A stretch of 18,496 nucleotides of DNA from JAITWT01 sp964439605 (GCA_964439605.1 CAYTPC010000122.1:1-18496); one strand, 5' to 3'; counted from the stretch's first letter, positions 7,901 through 16,342 are shown. Made by a program: numbers and translations. The notes: generated by a model from the sequence alone, not told the origin.

Positions 7901-7928
7901 AATTTAGCACACTCCGTCATCTATGCAA
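7901..7928 (-). promoter_or_regulatory. Candidate leuL-leuA promoter
   Basis: On the - strand, TTGCAT (7923-7928) and TAAATT (7901-7906) lie 16 bp apart at the end of pssA, just upstream of the shorter leader start. The same TTGCAT -35 appears in the pbpG promoter candidate. The match to consensus is moderate. If it is used, transcription would begin about four bases before the ATG at 7890. Readthrough from pssA could serve as well. Confidence 0.35.
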
Positions 7929-8753
7929 CCCACGCTCGTCCGGCTCATCGGTGGATACGCTGATCACGCTCGCCTGCTGGCCTCTGGCTCTGCGCCAGCC
8001 GTACACCACGTAGCCGCTCAGGCCATAAGCAACGAACAGACCGAACAGCGCCGTCGGCGGATCGATGCCGATTGCGGCAATGCCCAACGCGATGAGCACG
8101 ATCGTCACGAATGGCACGCTGCGCTTCATCTGGACATCCTTGAAGCTGTAGAAAGGCGCATTGGTCACCATCGTCAGGCCCGCGTACAGCGTCAGGCCGA
8201 ATGTGATCCAACTGATCTGGGTCCAGGAGAAGTTCAGGATTTCGCTGCCGCGCCGCCCTGAATCGGCCATCAACCCGACGAAACCGGTCACCAGCGCCGC
8301 CGCCGCTGGCGAAGGCAGGCCCTGAAACCAGCGCTTGTCGATCACTCCGGTATTGACGTTGAAGCGCGCCAGCCGCAATGCCGCGCAGGCGCAGTAGACG
8401 AAAGCGGCGATCCATCCCCAGCGGCCCAAGCCCTTGAGCGCCCATTCGTAAGCAATCAGCGCCGGCGCCGCCCCGAAAGACACCATGTCCGAGAGCGAAT
8501 CCATCTGTTCGCCGAAGGCGCTTTGCGTATTGGTCATGCGCGCGACGCGGCCATCGAGGCTATCGAGCACCATCGCCGCGAAGACCCCGAACACGGCCAG
8601 ATCGAAACGCAGATTCATGGCCATCACGATGGCGTAGAAACCACCGAACAACGCTGCCAGCGTGAACAGGTTGGGCAGGATGTAAATGCCTTTGCGGCGC
8701 TTGCGTGGTTCCAGCGGCTGGGTCAGCGCGTTTAAATCGGCATCGTCATGCAT
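7917..8753 (-). CDS. pssA: CDP-diacylglycerol--serine O-phosphatidyltransferase
   Basis: Inner-membrane enzyme that makes phosphatidylserine from CDP-diacylglycerol and serine, the precursor of phosphatidylethanolamine. The start at 8753 is preceded by GGGAG at nine bases and gives 278 aa; an ATG six codons upstream (8771) is less favoured. The complete CDP-alcohol phosphotransferase motif is visible: D64, D67, G68, A71, R72, G81, D85 and D89. Several hydrophobic segments form the multi-pass membrane domain typical of the type II enzyme. The last residues GLHR and the TGA stop overlap an ATG of the leucine leader frame. pssA beside leuA is a recurring arrangement in Burkholderiales. No psd or ilv genes are adjacent here. 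Confidence 0.95.
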   Translation of the reverse strand: MHDDADLNALTQPLEPRKRRKGIYILPNLFTLAALFGGFYAIVMAMNLRFDLAVFGVFAAMVLDSLDGRVARMTNTQSAFGEQMDSLSDMVSFGAAPALIAYEWALKGLGRWGWIAAFVYCACAALRLARFNVNTGVIDKRWFQGLPSPAAAALVTGFVGLMADSGRRGSEILNFSWTQISWITFGLTLYAGLTMVTNAPFYSFKDVQMKRSVPFVTIVLIALGIAAIGIDPPTALFGLFVAYGLSGYVVYGWRRARGQQASVISVSTDEPDERGLHR

Positions 8754-8899
8754 TGCACTGGCTCCCGGCATTCATGGCAAGTTTCAAGCAGACGATTGAA
8801 TTCGCCGCAACCCGTCGAATAAAAATCATTCTGGAAGTGTAGTGCAGGCTCTTGCGGCCATTCGCCGCCGCTTGCCTTGGGCGATGGGCGCGCCTGGCT

Positions 8900-9637
8900 T
8901 CAGGAAGCCGCGGGGGCGACGCTGGCGCCTTCGATCTGGTGCCGCGCAAGCGCCTGTGCCACGAAGCCGCCGGATTTCATGGCCTCGATGAATGCCGCCA
9001 GCGCCTGTGCCGCCGCATCGCCCCGGCTCGCGGGCAAGCCCATTGCCTGCTCGATCACCATGAAGCGCCCAGGCAGCATCCGTAAGCGCGCATCGTCGCG
9101 CGCGGCGCCTTCAAGGAACTGACGGATGCCCGCCGCCACCTCGATCCGGCCCGCCGCCAGCGCGGCGAGCACGTCATGCGCGTGCGTCATGCGCTCAATC
9201 GCCGCGGTCTGCAAGTTGCGCGTGAGGAACAGGTCATACGCGCTGCCCGAGGCCACGCCCACGCGCACGCCGGTGCGGTCCACTTGTGCGTTTTCGTGCA
9301 GCGGGCCATCTTGCGCGACCAGATAGCTGCCTTCGATCAATACGTACGGCGCGGTAAAACGCAATCCCTCGCCGCGCGCCGGGTCGATCGCGAAAAAGCC
9401 CACGTCGGCGCGCTCGCCGCGCACCGCTTCCACCGATTGCGCCGCTTTTTCGACGATCAGCAATTCGCAGCCCGTGCCCAGCCGCCGCGCCAACTCACGC
9501 GCCAGATCGACCGAAACGCCGGCGGCGCTTTCGCCCTCGCGGCGAGCAAGGATCGGATTGCCCAGGTTGATGCAGGCGCGCAGCACCCCGGTGGGTGCGA
9601 GGGCGCGGACGATGGGGGCGGGAAAGCTCGGATTCAT
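8900..9637 (-). CDS. Family 3 solute-binding protein without signal peptide
   Basis: A 245-aa protein of the extracellular solute-binding protein family 3 fold (amino-acid-type periplasmic binding protein). The typical opening of a mature domain is at residues 12-30 (ALAPTGVLRACINLGNP). ADVGFFAIDPARGEGLRFTAPY around residues 77-98 and VRVGVASGSAYDLFL around 124-138 are hallmark segments. What is missing is a secretion signal: the N-terminus MNPSFPAPIVRAL leads straight into the domain. The ATG is supported by GAGGAA upstream. No ABC permease or ATPase is adjacent. It may be a cytoplasmic ligand-binding protein, a sensor or an orphan. A missed upstream start is unlikely given the ribosome binding site. 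The ligand is unknown. Confidence 0.8.
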   Translation of the reverse strand: MNPSFPAPIVRALAPTGVLRACINLGNPILARREGESAAGVSVDLARELARRLGTGCELLIVEKAAQSVEAVRGERADVGFFAIDPARGEGLRFTAPYVLIEGSYLVAQDGPLHENAQVDRTGVRVGVASGSAYDLFLTRNLQTAAIERMTHAHDVLAALAAGRIEVAAGIRQFLEGAARDDARLRMLPGRFMVIEQAMGLPASRGDAAAQALAAFIEAMKSGGFVAQALARHQIEGASVAPAAS

Positions 9638-9723
9638 GAGGCGGATTCCTCAAAGGTGAAAAGGCAAGCCGCTAGTTTAGGTGGGCAGGCGGGGGCGTGG
9701 AGCCGGGTGCCGCCGCTGATGCT

Positions 9724-10479
9724 TCAAATTCGCTCGAATACCAGATCCCACACGCCATGTCCGAGCCGCAGGCCGCGGTTCTCGAATTTGGTGAGGGGGC
9801 GATAGGGTGGCCTCGTGGTGTAGCCGCCGCTTTCGGATCGGTTGCGCAGGAGGGGCTGCGCGCGCAGCACGTCGAGCATCTGCTGCGCGTAAGGCTGCCA
9901 GTCGGTGGCGCAGTGGATGTATCCGCCCGGCGCGAGCCGCTGTGCCAGCCGGGCGGCGAGCGGCGGCTGGATCAGGCGGCGTTTGTGGTGGCGTGTTTTG
10001 TGCCACGGGTCGGGAAAGAAAATGTGTACCCCCGCCAGCGTGGCCGGCGCCAGCATGTGATCGAGCACTTCCACCGCATCGTGCGCGCAAATGCGGATGT
10101 TGCCCAAGTTTTGTTCGCCGATGCGTTTGAGCAGTGCGCCGATGCCGGGTTCGTGCACTTCGCAGCACAGGAAGTTGGTTTCGGGCATCAAGGCGGCGAT
10201 GTGCGCCGTTGCATCGCCCATGCCGAAGCCGATTTCAAGTACGGTGGGGGCGCTGCGGCCAAAGGCTTGGGCCAGGTCAAGCGCTTCGGCGCGGTAGGGG
10301 ATCAGAAAGCGCGGGCCCAGTTCGCGCAGGGCGCGCCCCTGGCCTTCGGTCGTGCGGCCCGCGCGCAGCACGTAGCTTTTGATGCGGCGATGGTGCGGCA
10401 GAGCGGGCGATCCGTCGCCGGATGCGGATGCGGACGGCACGGGAGGGCTTGGGGGCGGGGCGGGAATTTCGGGGCTCAT
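9724..10479 (-). CDS. trmB: tRNA (guanine-N7-)-methyltransferase
   Basis: Methylates N7 of G46 in the variable loop of tRNAs using S-adenosylmethionine. The protein is 251 aa. A proline/serine-rich disordered tail (1-25) is followed by the typical HHRRIKSYVLRAGRTTEGQ opening. The SAM-binding motif VLEIGFGMGDATAHIA lies near 80-95 and the TrmB signature FPDPWHKTRHHKRRL starts at residue 155, with tRNA-contacting basic residues. TDWQPYAQQML and PLTKFENRG close the domain as expected. It follows gluQ with a 72-bp gap on the same strand, so two tRNA-modification enzymes lie side by side. A TACAAT hexamer in that gap (10529-10534 on the - strand) could be a -10 element, but no good -35 accompanies it. 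Confidence 0.95.
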   Translation of the reverse strand: MSPEIPAPPPSPPVPSASASGDGSPALPHHRRIKSYVLRAGRTTEGQGRALRELGPRFLIPYRAEALDLAQAFGRSAPTVLEIGFGMGDATAHIAALMPETNFLCCEVHEPGIGALLKRIGEQNLGNIRICAHDAVEVLDHMLAPATLAGVHIFFPDPWHKTRHHKRRLIQPPLAARLAQRLAPGGYIHCATDWQPYAQQMLDVLRAQPLLRNRSESGGYTTRPPYRPLTKFENRGLRLGHGVWDLVFERI

Positions 10480-10551
10480 GGGGATTGGGCTCGGTGTTGC
10501 CGGAGGCTTGGCGTTTCCGGGGCGGCGGATTGTAGGCGGTACCGATCAGAA

Positions 10552-11451
10552 TCATCGGCAAGGATCGCTGCCATAGCGGTCGCGCCACTGCGCCACCCAG
10601 GCGGCGCGATCGTCGCCGTGCAGCCCGAGGGCGCGTGCGGCGGCGGTCAGCGCGGCGCTGGCGGCGGCCGGGGTTGCGGTGTCGATGGGCGCAGCCCCGT
10701 TTTGTTTGGAGAGTTTGTGGCCGTCGGCGGCCAGAACCAGCGGTGTGTGCAGGTAGCTCGGGGTCGGCAGGCCCAGCGCGCGTTGCAGCAGGATCTGGCG
10801 CGCGGTGTTGTCGGCCAGGTCTTCGCCGCGCACGATGTCGGTGATGCCCTGGTCGGCATCGTCAACCACCACCGCAAGCTGATAGGCCCAGGGGCCGTCG
10901 GCGCGGCGCAGGATGAAGTCGCCCGTTTCACGTGCGACGTCTTGTCGTTGAGTGCCCAGGCGGCGGTCGATCCAGTGCACGGTTTGGCCATTGGCGAATG
11001 TCCCGGTGGCAAAGCGCCACGCGCGCGCTGGTTTGCCGTGCAGGCCGTCGCGGCAGGTTCCGGGGTAGATTCGCGCGTCGTGCCGCACGTGCCCGATGCC
11101 TTGGGCGGCCAGTGTGGCTTCGATGTCCTTGCGCGTGCAGCCGCAGGGATAGGCCCAGCCCGCGGCGCACAAGGTGTCGAGGGCGCGCTGGTAGAGCGCG
11201 CCGCGCTGTGTTTGCCAGACCGGCGCCTCGTCCGGCACCAGCCCGCATTGAGCGAGCTGGCACAGGATGCGTTCGGCGTCGGCGCGGCGGCAGCGTTCGG
11301 TGTCCGCATCCTCGATGCGCACCAGCCAGCGCGCGTGCGGTCCGTGTGCGCGCACGTCCAGCCAGCTCGCCAGCGCCGCCACCAGCGAGCCCGCATGCAA
11401 GGGGCCGGTGGGGGAGGGTGCGAAACGCCCGATGCGCGGGCGAGCTTCCAT
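10552..11451 (-). CDS. gluQ: Glutamyl-Q tRNA(Asp) synthetase
   Basis: A truncated paralogue of glutamyl-tRNA synthetase that attaches glutamate to the queuosine base in the anticodon of tRNA(Asp), without the anticodon-binding domain. The 299-aa length fits the family. The class I HIGH-equivalent is in RFAPSPTGPLHAGSL (9-23) and the KMSKS-equivalent is HKLSK (245-249). The zinc-binding set CGC, then RIYPGTCR (Cys, Cys, Tyr, Cys) lies between the two. The start codon abuts the stop of the upstream FAD oxidoreductase with no gap, which implies translational coupling. The downstream gene is trmB. Identification is firm; GltX would be about 470 aa. Confidence 0.95.
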   Translation of the reverse strand: MEARPRIGRFAPSPTGPLHAGSLVAALASWLDVRAHGPHARWLVRIEDADTERCRRADAERILCQLAQCGLVPDEAPVWQTQRGALYQRALDTLCAAGWAYPCGCTRKDIEATLAAQGIGHVRHDARIYPGTCRDGLHGKPARAWRFATGTFANGQTVHWIDRRLGTQRQDVARETGDFILRRADGPWAYQLAVVVDDADQGITDIVRGEDLADNTARQILLQRALGLPTPSYLHTPLVLAADGHKLSKQNGAAPIDTATPAAASAALTAAARALGLHGDDRAAWVAQWRDRYGSDPCR

Positions 11452-12498
11452 CTACAGAACGGCCAGTGCAAGCGAAAGGCCGGAGACGAAGGCGTCTTCA
11501 ACCCGATTCCCAAGGCACCAGTCTCCAGCGAGGCCGACGCGCGCGCGCGCGTCCCACAGGTGCGTGACACCGGCCGGCACGTCGGTGCGGGCCTCGGGCC
11601 AGCAGCGCGTTTGCGCATGAATCGGCTCGGCACGGATGCCGGTGATTTCCGAGAAGGCGCGCAGGAGTTTGTCGCGCACGCGCAGCGGGTCGTCGCGCAG
11701 GTGCTTTTCCGACCATTGGGCGCTGGCCTGGATGGTCCACCGCTCGATCGGATCGCGTCCCGGCTTGGACGACTCGCGCGCCAGCCATGCCACGCGGTGG
11801 TGCGTGCTGCGCGCTGCATTCCACTGCGGTCCGAGGTGACTCAGCGTGGGCTGGTTGGCGTTGGGAAAGGCGATCATCAGCGTCCAGCACGGCGCTGCGT
11901 GCACGGCGGCGAGTTTTTGCATCAGCGCGGTGGAATGCCCGCTGATCAGCCGTCGAGCCACTTCGGGTGGCGTGGCGATCAGTACGGCGTCAAAGCCCGA
12001 ATAAACATGCGTGGTTTCGTGGCCCATGCCGTCTTCGCCGGTGGTGCGCAGCTGCCAGCGCTTCGCGTCGAGCGCGTCGGCCTCGAGGTGCGTGACTTGT
12101 GTGCCGGGCAGGAGTGCGTTGCCCAGCGGGGCGGCCCAGTTGCGCACCAGCGCGTCCATGCCAGGCACGGCGACCCAATGCGCTTCGCGTGTCGGCGGCG
12201 CGACCTCGGCCACGCGGCCTGCGGCGTCGAGCACGCGCACTGCATTGGCGCTCCAGGGGCGGCACAGTTCAGGCGTGGTCTTGAGGACGCGCGCGAAGCG
12301 CGGATCGCGCACGGTGAAGTATTGCGAGGCGCTGTCGAAACGGCCGAACGGTGTTTCGACGCTGGCCATGCGCCCGCCCGGATGGGCGCTGCGTTCGAAA
12401 ACGCTGACGCGGTGGCCGGCTTGCACGAGCGTGCGGGCGCAGGCGACGCCGGCCATGCCAGCACCGACGACGGCAAAGTGGTGGGAAGAGGCAGTCAT
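11452..12498 (-). CDS. FAD-dependent oxidoreductase, renalase/amine oxidase-like
   Basis: A 348-aa flavoprotein of the NAD(P)/FAD-binding Rossmann superfamily. The FAD dinucleotide fold is complete: VVGAGMAG (G12, G14, G17) and acidic E35 in VFERSAHPGGRM, the GG-doublet motif of amine oxidase-type flavoproteins. The C-terminal VGLAGDWCLGNRVEDAFVSGLSLA is the second FAD-contact motif. It resembles bacterial renalase-like proteins, whose substrates are mostly unknown, so no substrate is given. The start is supported by AAGGA eight bases upstream. It is the first gene of the run with gluQ (abutting) and trmB, and it diverges from dnaE across a 148-bp gap. Confidence 0.85.
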   Translation of the reverse strand: MTASSHHFAVVGAGMAGVACARTLVQAGHRVSVFERSAHPGGRMASVETPFGRFDSASQYFTVRDPRFARVLKTTPELCRPWSANAVRVLDAAGRVAEVAPPTREAHWVAVPGMDALVRNWAAPLGNALLPGTQVTHLEADALDAKRWQLRTTGEDGMGHETTHVYSGFDAVLIATPPEVARRLISGHSTALMQKLAAVHAAPCWTLMIAFPNANQPTLSHLGPQWNAARSTHHRVAWLARESSKPGRDPIERWTIQASAQWSEKHLRDDPLRVRDKLLRAFSEITGIRAEPIHAQTRCWPEARTDVPAGVTHLWDARARVGLAGDWCLGNRVEDAFVSGLSLALAVL

Positions 12499-12510
12499 CG
12501 ATCAATCCTT

Positions 12511-12543
12511 GCAAAAGTCGCAAAAGTCGTAAAAGCCAAAAGT
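12511..12543. repeat. Short tandem repeat in the dnaE divergent gap
   Basis: Nine-base units GCAAAAGTC, GCAAAAGTC and GTAAAAGCC are followed by a partial AAAAGT. They lie just upstream of the oxidoreductase ribosome binding site, between the divergent oxidoreductase and dnaE. They may be replication-slippage repeats or a binding region, and nothing shows a function. The rest of this 148-bp gap contains a small GC hairpin (CCCGG/CCGGG near 12557-12571) but no convincing promoter hexamers. Confidence 0.55.
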
Positions 12544-12646
12544 TTGCCCACTCTAACCCGGAAGCGCCGGGTGCTCATGCATTTTTCGCAAGAAGCGCGG
12601 CGCGATAGGGGATCGGCCGTGCATCACCGGGAATTAAAATCGAAAA

Positions 12647-15600
12647 ATGTTCGTTCACTTGCGTCTGCACACCGAGTTTTCCGTCGTCGACGGCACTAAC
12701 CGGATCGACGAGGTGGTTCAGGCAGCGGCGGCCGACGGGCAGCCGGCGCTGGCGATCACCGATCTCAATAATCTCTTCGGCGCGGTCAAGTTCTACAAGC
12801 AGGCGCGCGGCAAAGGCGTCAAGCCGCTGCTGGGGGCCGAGGTCTGTCTTGAAGGGCTGGGCAAGGATCCGGCCGCCGTGACGCGCGTCGTGCTGCTGGT
12901 GCAGGATCAGCAGGGTTATCTCAATCTTTCGGAACTGCTCGCGCGCGCGTGGACCCGAAATGCGGGATATGGCCACGCGGTGTGCAAGCTCGCGTGGCTC
13001 AAAGAACTTCATGCGGGATTGATTCTGCTGTCGGGCGCGCAGGCCGGTCCGCTGGGCCAGCCCTTGCTGCAGGGCGGCACCGCCGGCGATGCGCGTGCGG
13101 CCGAGATTGCGCTGCAGCTTGCGAGCATCTTCACGCACCGCTTCTACATCGAGGTGCAGCGCGCGGGCCGCGCGGATGACCAGGCGCACGTGATTGCCGC
13201 CGCGCAACTGGCTGCGCGCTTGCATCTGCCGATGGTGGCAACGCATCCGGTGCAATTCGCCACGATGGCCGATTACGAAGCGCACGAAGCGCGCGTGTGC
13301 ATTGCCGAAGGCGAAATCCTGGGCAATCCACGGCGCGTGCGCCGCTTTACACCTGAGCAGTATTTCAAGCCGGCGGCGCAGATGGAGGCGCTTTTCGCCG
13401 ATCTGCCCAGCGCGGTTGCGAACACGGTCGAGATCGCCAAGCGCTGCAATCTCACGCTGACTCTGGACAAGCCCCGGCTGCCGGATTTCCCGACGCCTGA
13501 CGGGATGCCGATCGACGAATACTTCCGGCAGGCTTCTTACGCGGGGCTGGAGCAGCGTCTGGCCTACCTCTACCCCGATGCGGCGCAGCGCGAGGCACGG
13601 CGTCCGCGCTACGTTGAGCGGCTGGAATTCGAGATCGACACCATCTTGAAGATGGGTTTTCCCGGCTATTTCCTGATCGTGAGCGACTTCATCAACTGGG
13701 CCAAGAGCAACGGCTGCCCGGTCGGGCCGGGGCGCGGCTCGGGGGCGGGCTCGCTGGTGGCCTATGCGCTCAAGATCACCGACCTCGATCCGCTGCGCTA
13801 CAAGCTGCTGTTCGAGCGTTTCTTGAACCCGGAGCGGGTCTCGATGCCCGACTTCGACATCGACTTCTGCCAGGCCAACCGTGATCGCGTCATCGATTAC
13901 GTGAAGGAAAAATATGGCCGCGAAGCGGTCAGCCAGATCGCCACTTTCGGCACCATGGCCGCGCGTGCCGCCATCCGCGACGTGGGCCGCGTGCTGGACA
14001 TGAGCTATACCTTCTGCGACGGCATCAGCAAACTGGTTCCGAACAAGCCGGGCATGCCGGTCACGCTGCAATATCCGCCCAACCCCAAGCCCGAGAACGA
14101 CAAGAACAACTACGCCATCGAGATGGAGCCGCAACTGGCGGCGCGCATCAAGGGCGAGGAAGAGGTCAGAACCCTGGTTGACCTGGCGCAAAAGCTCGAA
14201 GGCCTGACGCGCAACATCGGCATGCACGCCGGCGGCGTGCTGATCGCACCGGGCAAACTCACCGATTTCTGCCCTTTGTACCAGCAGCCCGGCAGCGACG
14301 CGGCGGTGAGCCAGTTCGACAAGGACGACGTGGAGGCCATCGGCCTGGTCAAGTTCGACTTTCTTGGATTGGCGACGCTGACGATTCTTGAGATCGCCAA
14401 GGAACTGATCGCGCGGCGCCACAAGGGCCAGGAGCATTTTGTCTACGAAGACATACCGCTGGACGATGCGGCCACCTACCGGCTGTTCGCCGACGGCAAG
14501 ACCGAGGCGGTGTTCCAGTTTGAATCGCGCGGCATGCAGGGCATGCTGCGTGACGCCAAGCCCACGCGGCTGGAAGATCTGATCGCGCTGAACGCGCTGT
14601 ACCGCCCGGGGCCGATGGACCTGATCCCGAGCTTCGTCGCGCGCAAGCACGGGCGCGAGCCGGTCGAATATCCGCATCCGCTGGTAGCCGACATGCTTTC
14701 CGAGACCTACGGCATCATGGTCTACCAGGAGCAGGTCATGCAGACGGCGCAGATCCTGGGCGGCTATTCGCTGGGCGGCGCCGACCTGCTGCGCCGCGCG
14801 ATGGGCAAGAAAAAACCCGAGGAAATGGCCAAGCACCGTGCCATCTTCCGCAAGGGCGCGGCCGAGAACGGGATTGCGCAAGACAAAGCCGACGAGATCT
14901 TCGACCTGATGGAGAAATTCGCCGGCTACGGTTTCAACAAGTCCCACGCAGCGGCCTACTCGCTGCTGGCCTATTACACCGGCTGGCTGAAGGTGCACTA
15001 CACGGCGGAGTTCTTCTGCGCCAACATGACGGTGGAAATGGACAACACCGACAAGCTCAAGACGCTGTTCGAGGATGCACGCGCTAACTTCGGCATCGAT
15101 TTCGAGCCGCTGGACATCAACCGGGGCGGGTATCGCTTCGAGCCCGTTAGCGACACGGTGATCCGCTACGGCCTGGGCGCGATCAAAGGCACCGGGCAAC
15201 TGGCGGTCGAAGCGATCGTGCGCGAGCGCGAGCAGGGCGGGCCATTCAAGAGCCTGTACGACTTTTGCGTGCGGGTGGACCGCCAGCGCGTCAACAAGCG
15301 CGCGGTGGAAGCGCTCATCAAGGCCGGCGCTTTCGACTCGCTGCAGCAGAATCGCGCGGTGCTCGTGGCCTCGATCGATCGTGCTTTTGAATTCGCCAAC
15401 GCAGCCGCGGCCAACGCGGGGCAGGGCGATATTTTTGGCGACAGCGAACACGGATCGGCCGCGCAGGAGCCGGAGCTCGTCGCGGCGGCTCCGTGGGGCG
15501 TGAAGGAACGGCTGTCTTTCGAGAAAACCGCGATCGGCTTCTTTCTTTCGGGCCACCTGTTCGACGAGATGGCGAGCGAAGTACGGCGCTTCTGCAAGCG

Positions 15601-16153
15601 CGAAATCGGCCAACTGATCGACAGCCGTGAACCGCAATTGATCGCTGGCATCGTGAGTGACCTGCGCATCGTCAACGGTCAGCGCGGACGGCTGGCCATT
15701 TTCCGGCTCGATGACAAATCGGACGTGATCGAAGCGGTGGCCGATGAAGCGGTGTTCGAGGCGAACCGCAACGTGCTCAAGGACGACGAGCTTGTGATCA
15801 TCAGCGGGCGCCTGCAGCCTGGGCGCGGGGGGTTCGAGGCGCGCCTGAACGTGCAGCAGGTGTGGGACATGGCCTGCGCGCGCTGCCGCTTCGGCAAATA
15901 CCTGCGCGTCGCGGTCAACGGCAAGGCGCCCGACGTTGGGCGGCTTTTGCGTGAATTTCCACCGCGCACCGAACAGGGCGAGCACGGCGAACTGCGCCAG
16001 GGCCTGGGCGTGCGCCTTGCGATCGCGCGTACGGGCGCGCAAGTGGAATTGCAGCTTGGCGAGAACGAAAAGTTTTTCCCAAGCGACGCCGCGCTCGCGA
16101 GATGGTCCGCGCAGGCCGAAGCGGGGCAGGCGGCAGTGGTTTACGAGAGTTAG
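12647..16153 (+). CDS. dnaE: DNA polymerase III alpha subunit
   Basis: Catalytic subunit of the replicative polymerase, 1168 aa, full length. Domain order: PHP (about 1-270), C-family polymerase core (about 290-820), helix-hairpin-helix region (about 830-910), clamp-binding motif and OB fold (about 990-1070). The catalytic aspartates are D402 and D404 in MPDFDIDF, and D571 in VKFDFLGL. A beta-clamp motif QGDIF is at 926-930. The PHP metal site is degenerate as in E. coli: the family HLHxH reads HLRLH, and the usual ITDH reads ITDL. Proofreading therefore presumably depends on a separate DnaQ. The start MFVHLRLHTEFS matches the family, with only a weak ribosome binding site. It diverges from the FAD oxidoreductase gene, and repeats follow it. 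Confidence 0.98.
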   Translation: MFVHLRLHTEFSVVDGTNRIDEVVQAAAADGQPALAITDLNNLFGAVKFYKQARGKGVKPLLGAEVCLEGLGKDPAAVTRVVLLVQDQQGYLNLSELLARAWTRNAGYGHAVCKLAWLKELHAGLILLSGAQAGPLGQPLLQGGTAGDARAAEIALQLASIFTHRFYIEVQRAGRADDQAHVIAAAQLAARLHLPMVATHPVQFATMADYEAHEARVCIAEGEILGNPRRVRRFTPEQYFKPAAQMEALFADLPSAVANTVEIAKRCNLTLTLDKPRLPDFPTPDGMPIDEYFRQASYAGLEQRLAYLYPDAAQREARRPRYVERLEFEIDTILKMGFPGYFLIVSDFINWAKSNGCPVGPGRGSGAGSLVAYALKITDLDPLRYKLLFERFLNPERVSMPDFDIDFCQANRDRVIDYVKEKYGREAVSQIATFGTMAARAAIRDVGRVLDMSYTFCDGISKLVPNKPGMPVTLQYPPNPKPENDKNNYAIEMEPQLAARIKGEEEVRTLVDLAQKLEGLTRNIGMHAGGVLIAPGKLTDFCPLYQQPGSDAAVSQFDKDDVEAIGLVKFDFLGLATLTILEIAKELIARRHKGQEHFVYEDIPLDDAATYRLFADGKTEAVFQFESRGMQGMLRDAKPTRLEDLIALNALYRPGPMDLIPSFVARKHGREPVEYPHPLVADMLSETYGIMVYQEQVMQTAQILGGYSLGGADLLRRAMGKKKPEEMAKHRAIFRKGAAENGIAQDKADEIFDLMEKFAGYGFNKSHAAAYSLLAYYTGWLKVHYTAEFFCANMTVEMDNTDKLKTLFEDARANFGIDFEPLDINRGGYRFEPVSDTVIRYGLGAIKGTGQLAVEAIVREREQGGPFKSLYDFCVRVDRQRVNKRAVEALIKAGAFDSLQQNRAVLVASIDRAFEFANAAAANAGQGDIFGDSEHGSAAQEPELVAAAPWGVKERLSFEKTAIGFFLSGHLFDEMASEVRRFCKREIGQLIDSREPQLIAGIVSDLRIVNGQRGRLAIFRLDDKSDVIEAVADEAVFEANRNVLKDDELVIISGRLQPGRGGFEARLNVQQVWDMACARCRFGKYLRVAVNGKAPDVGRLLREFPPRTEQGEHGELRQGLGVRLAIARTGAQVELQLGENEKFFPSDAALARWSAQAEAGQAAVVYES

Positions 16154-16194
16154 AGCATTTTCGATTTAGTTGATTACAGCCCCCACTTTTATTC

Positions 16195-16294
16195 GTGTCA
16201 TTCTGCGCGAAGTCGCAGAATCTATGCGGCGGTTGGATTGCAGCGTCCTGCGACTTCGCGCAGGATGACACGCTTCGCTCCGCGCAGAATGACG
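16195..16294. repeat. REP-like palindromic repeat cluster
   Basis: A 24-base unit beginning GTGTCATTCTGCGCGAAG (16195-16218) is repeated in inverted orientation at 16248-16271 with one mismatch. Each copy forms its own hairpin: ATTCTGCG/CGCAGAAT around a 6-nt loop in the first, TCCTGCG/CGCAGGA in the second. A third, shorter relative lies at 16280-16294 (CGCGCAGAATGACG). This head-to-head layout resembles bacterial REP/BIME elements. The cluster occupies most of the 189-bp gap between the convergent dnaE and ProC-like genes and may also act as a bidirectional terminator. Confidence 0.75.
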
Positions 16295-16342
16295 ATGGAG
16301 CGGGTGATACGTAAATACCTGAACGAAAAATGCCCTAAGCCC

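Noticed and set aside
10647..11819. A 390-codon - strand frame overlapping gluQ and the oxidoreductase in another frame
   Set aside because: It overlaps two genes with clear motifs and is an Ala/Arg/Pro/Ser-rich frame-shifted shadow.
9697..12699. A 1000-codon + strand frame across trmB, gluQ and the oxidoreductase
   Set aside because: It spans three real opposite-strand genes and their gaps, has low-complexity Ala/Gly/Arg composition and no family signature.
12575..16042. A 1155-codon open frame antisense to dnaE
   Set aside because: It lies entirely opposite a certain dnaE, has an Arg/His/Val-rich composition typical of mirrored GC-rich codons, and shows no recognisable domain.
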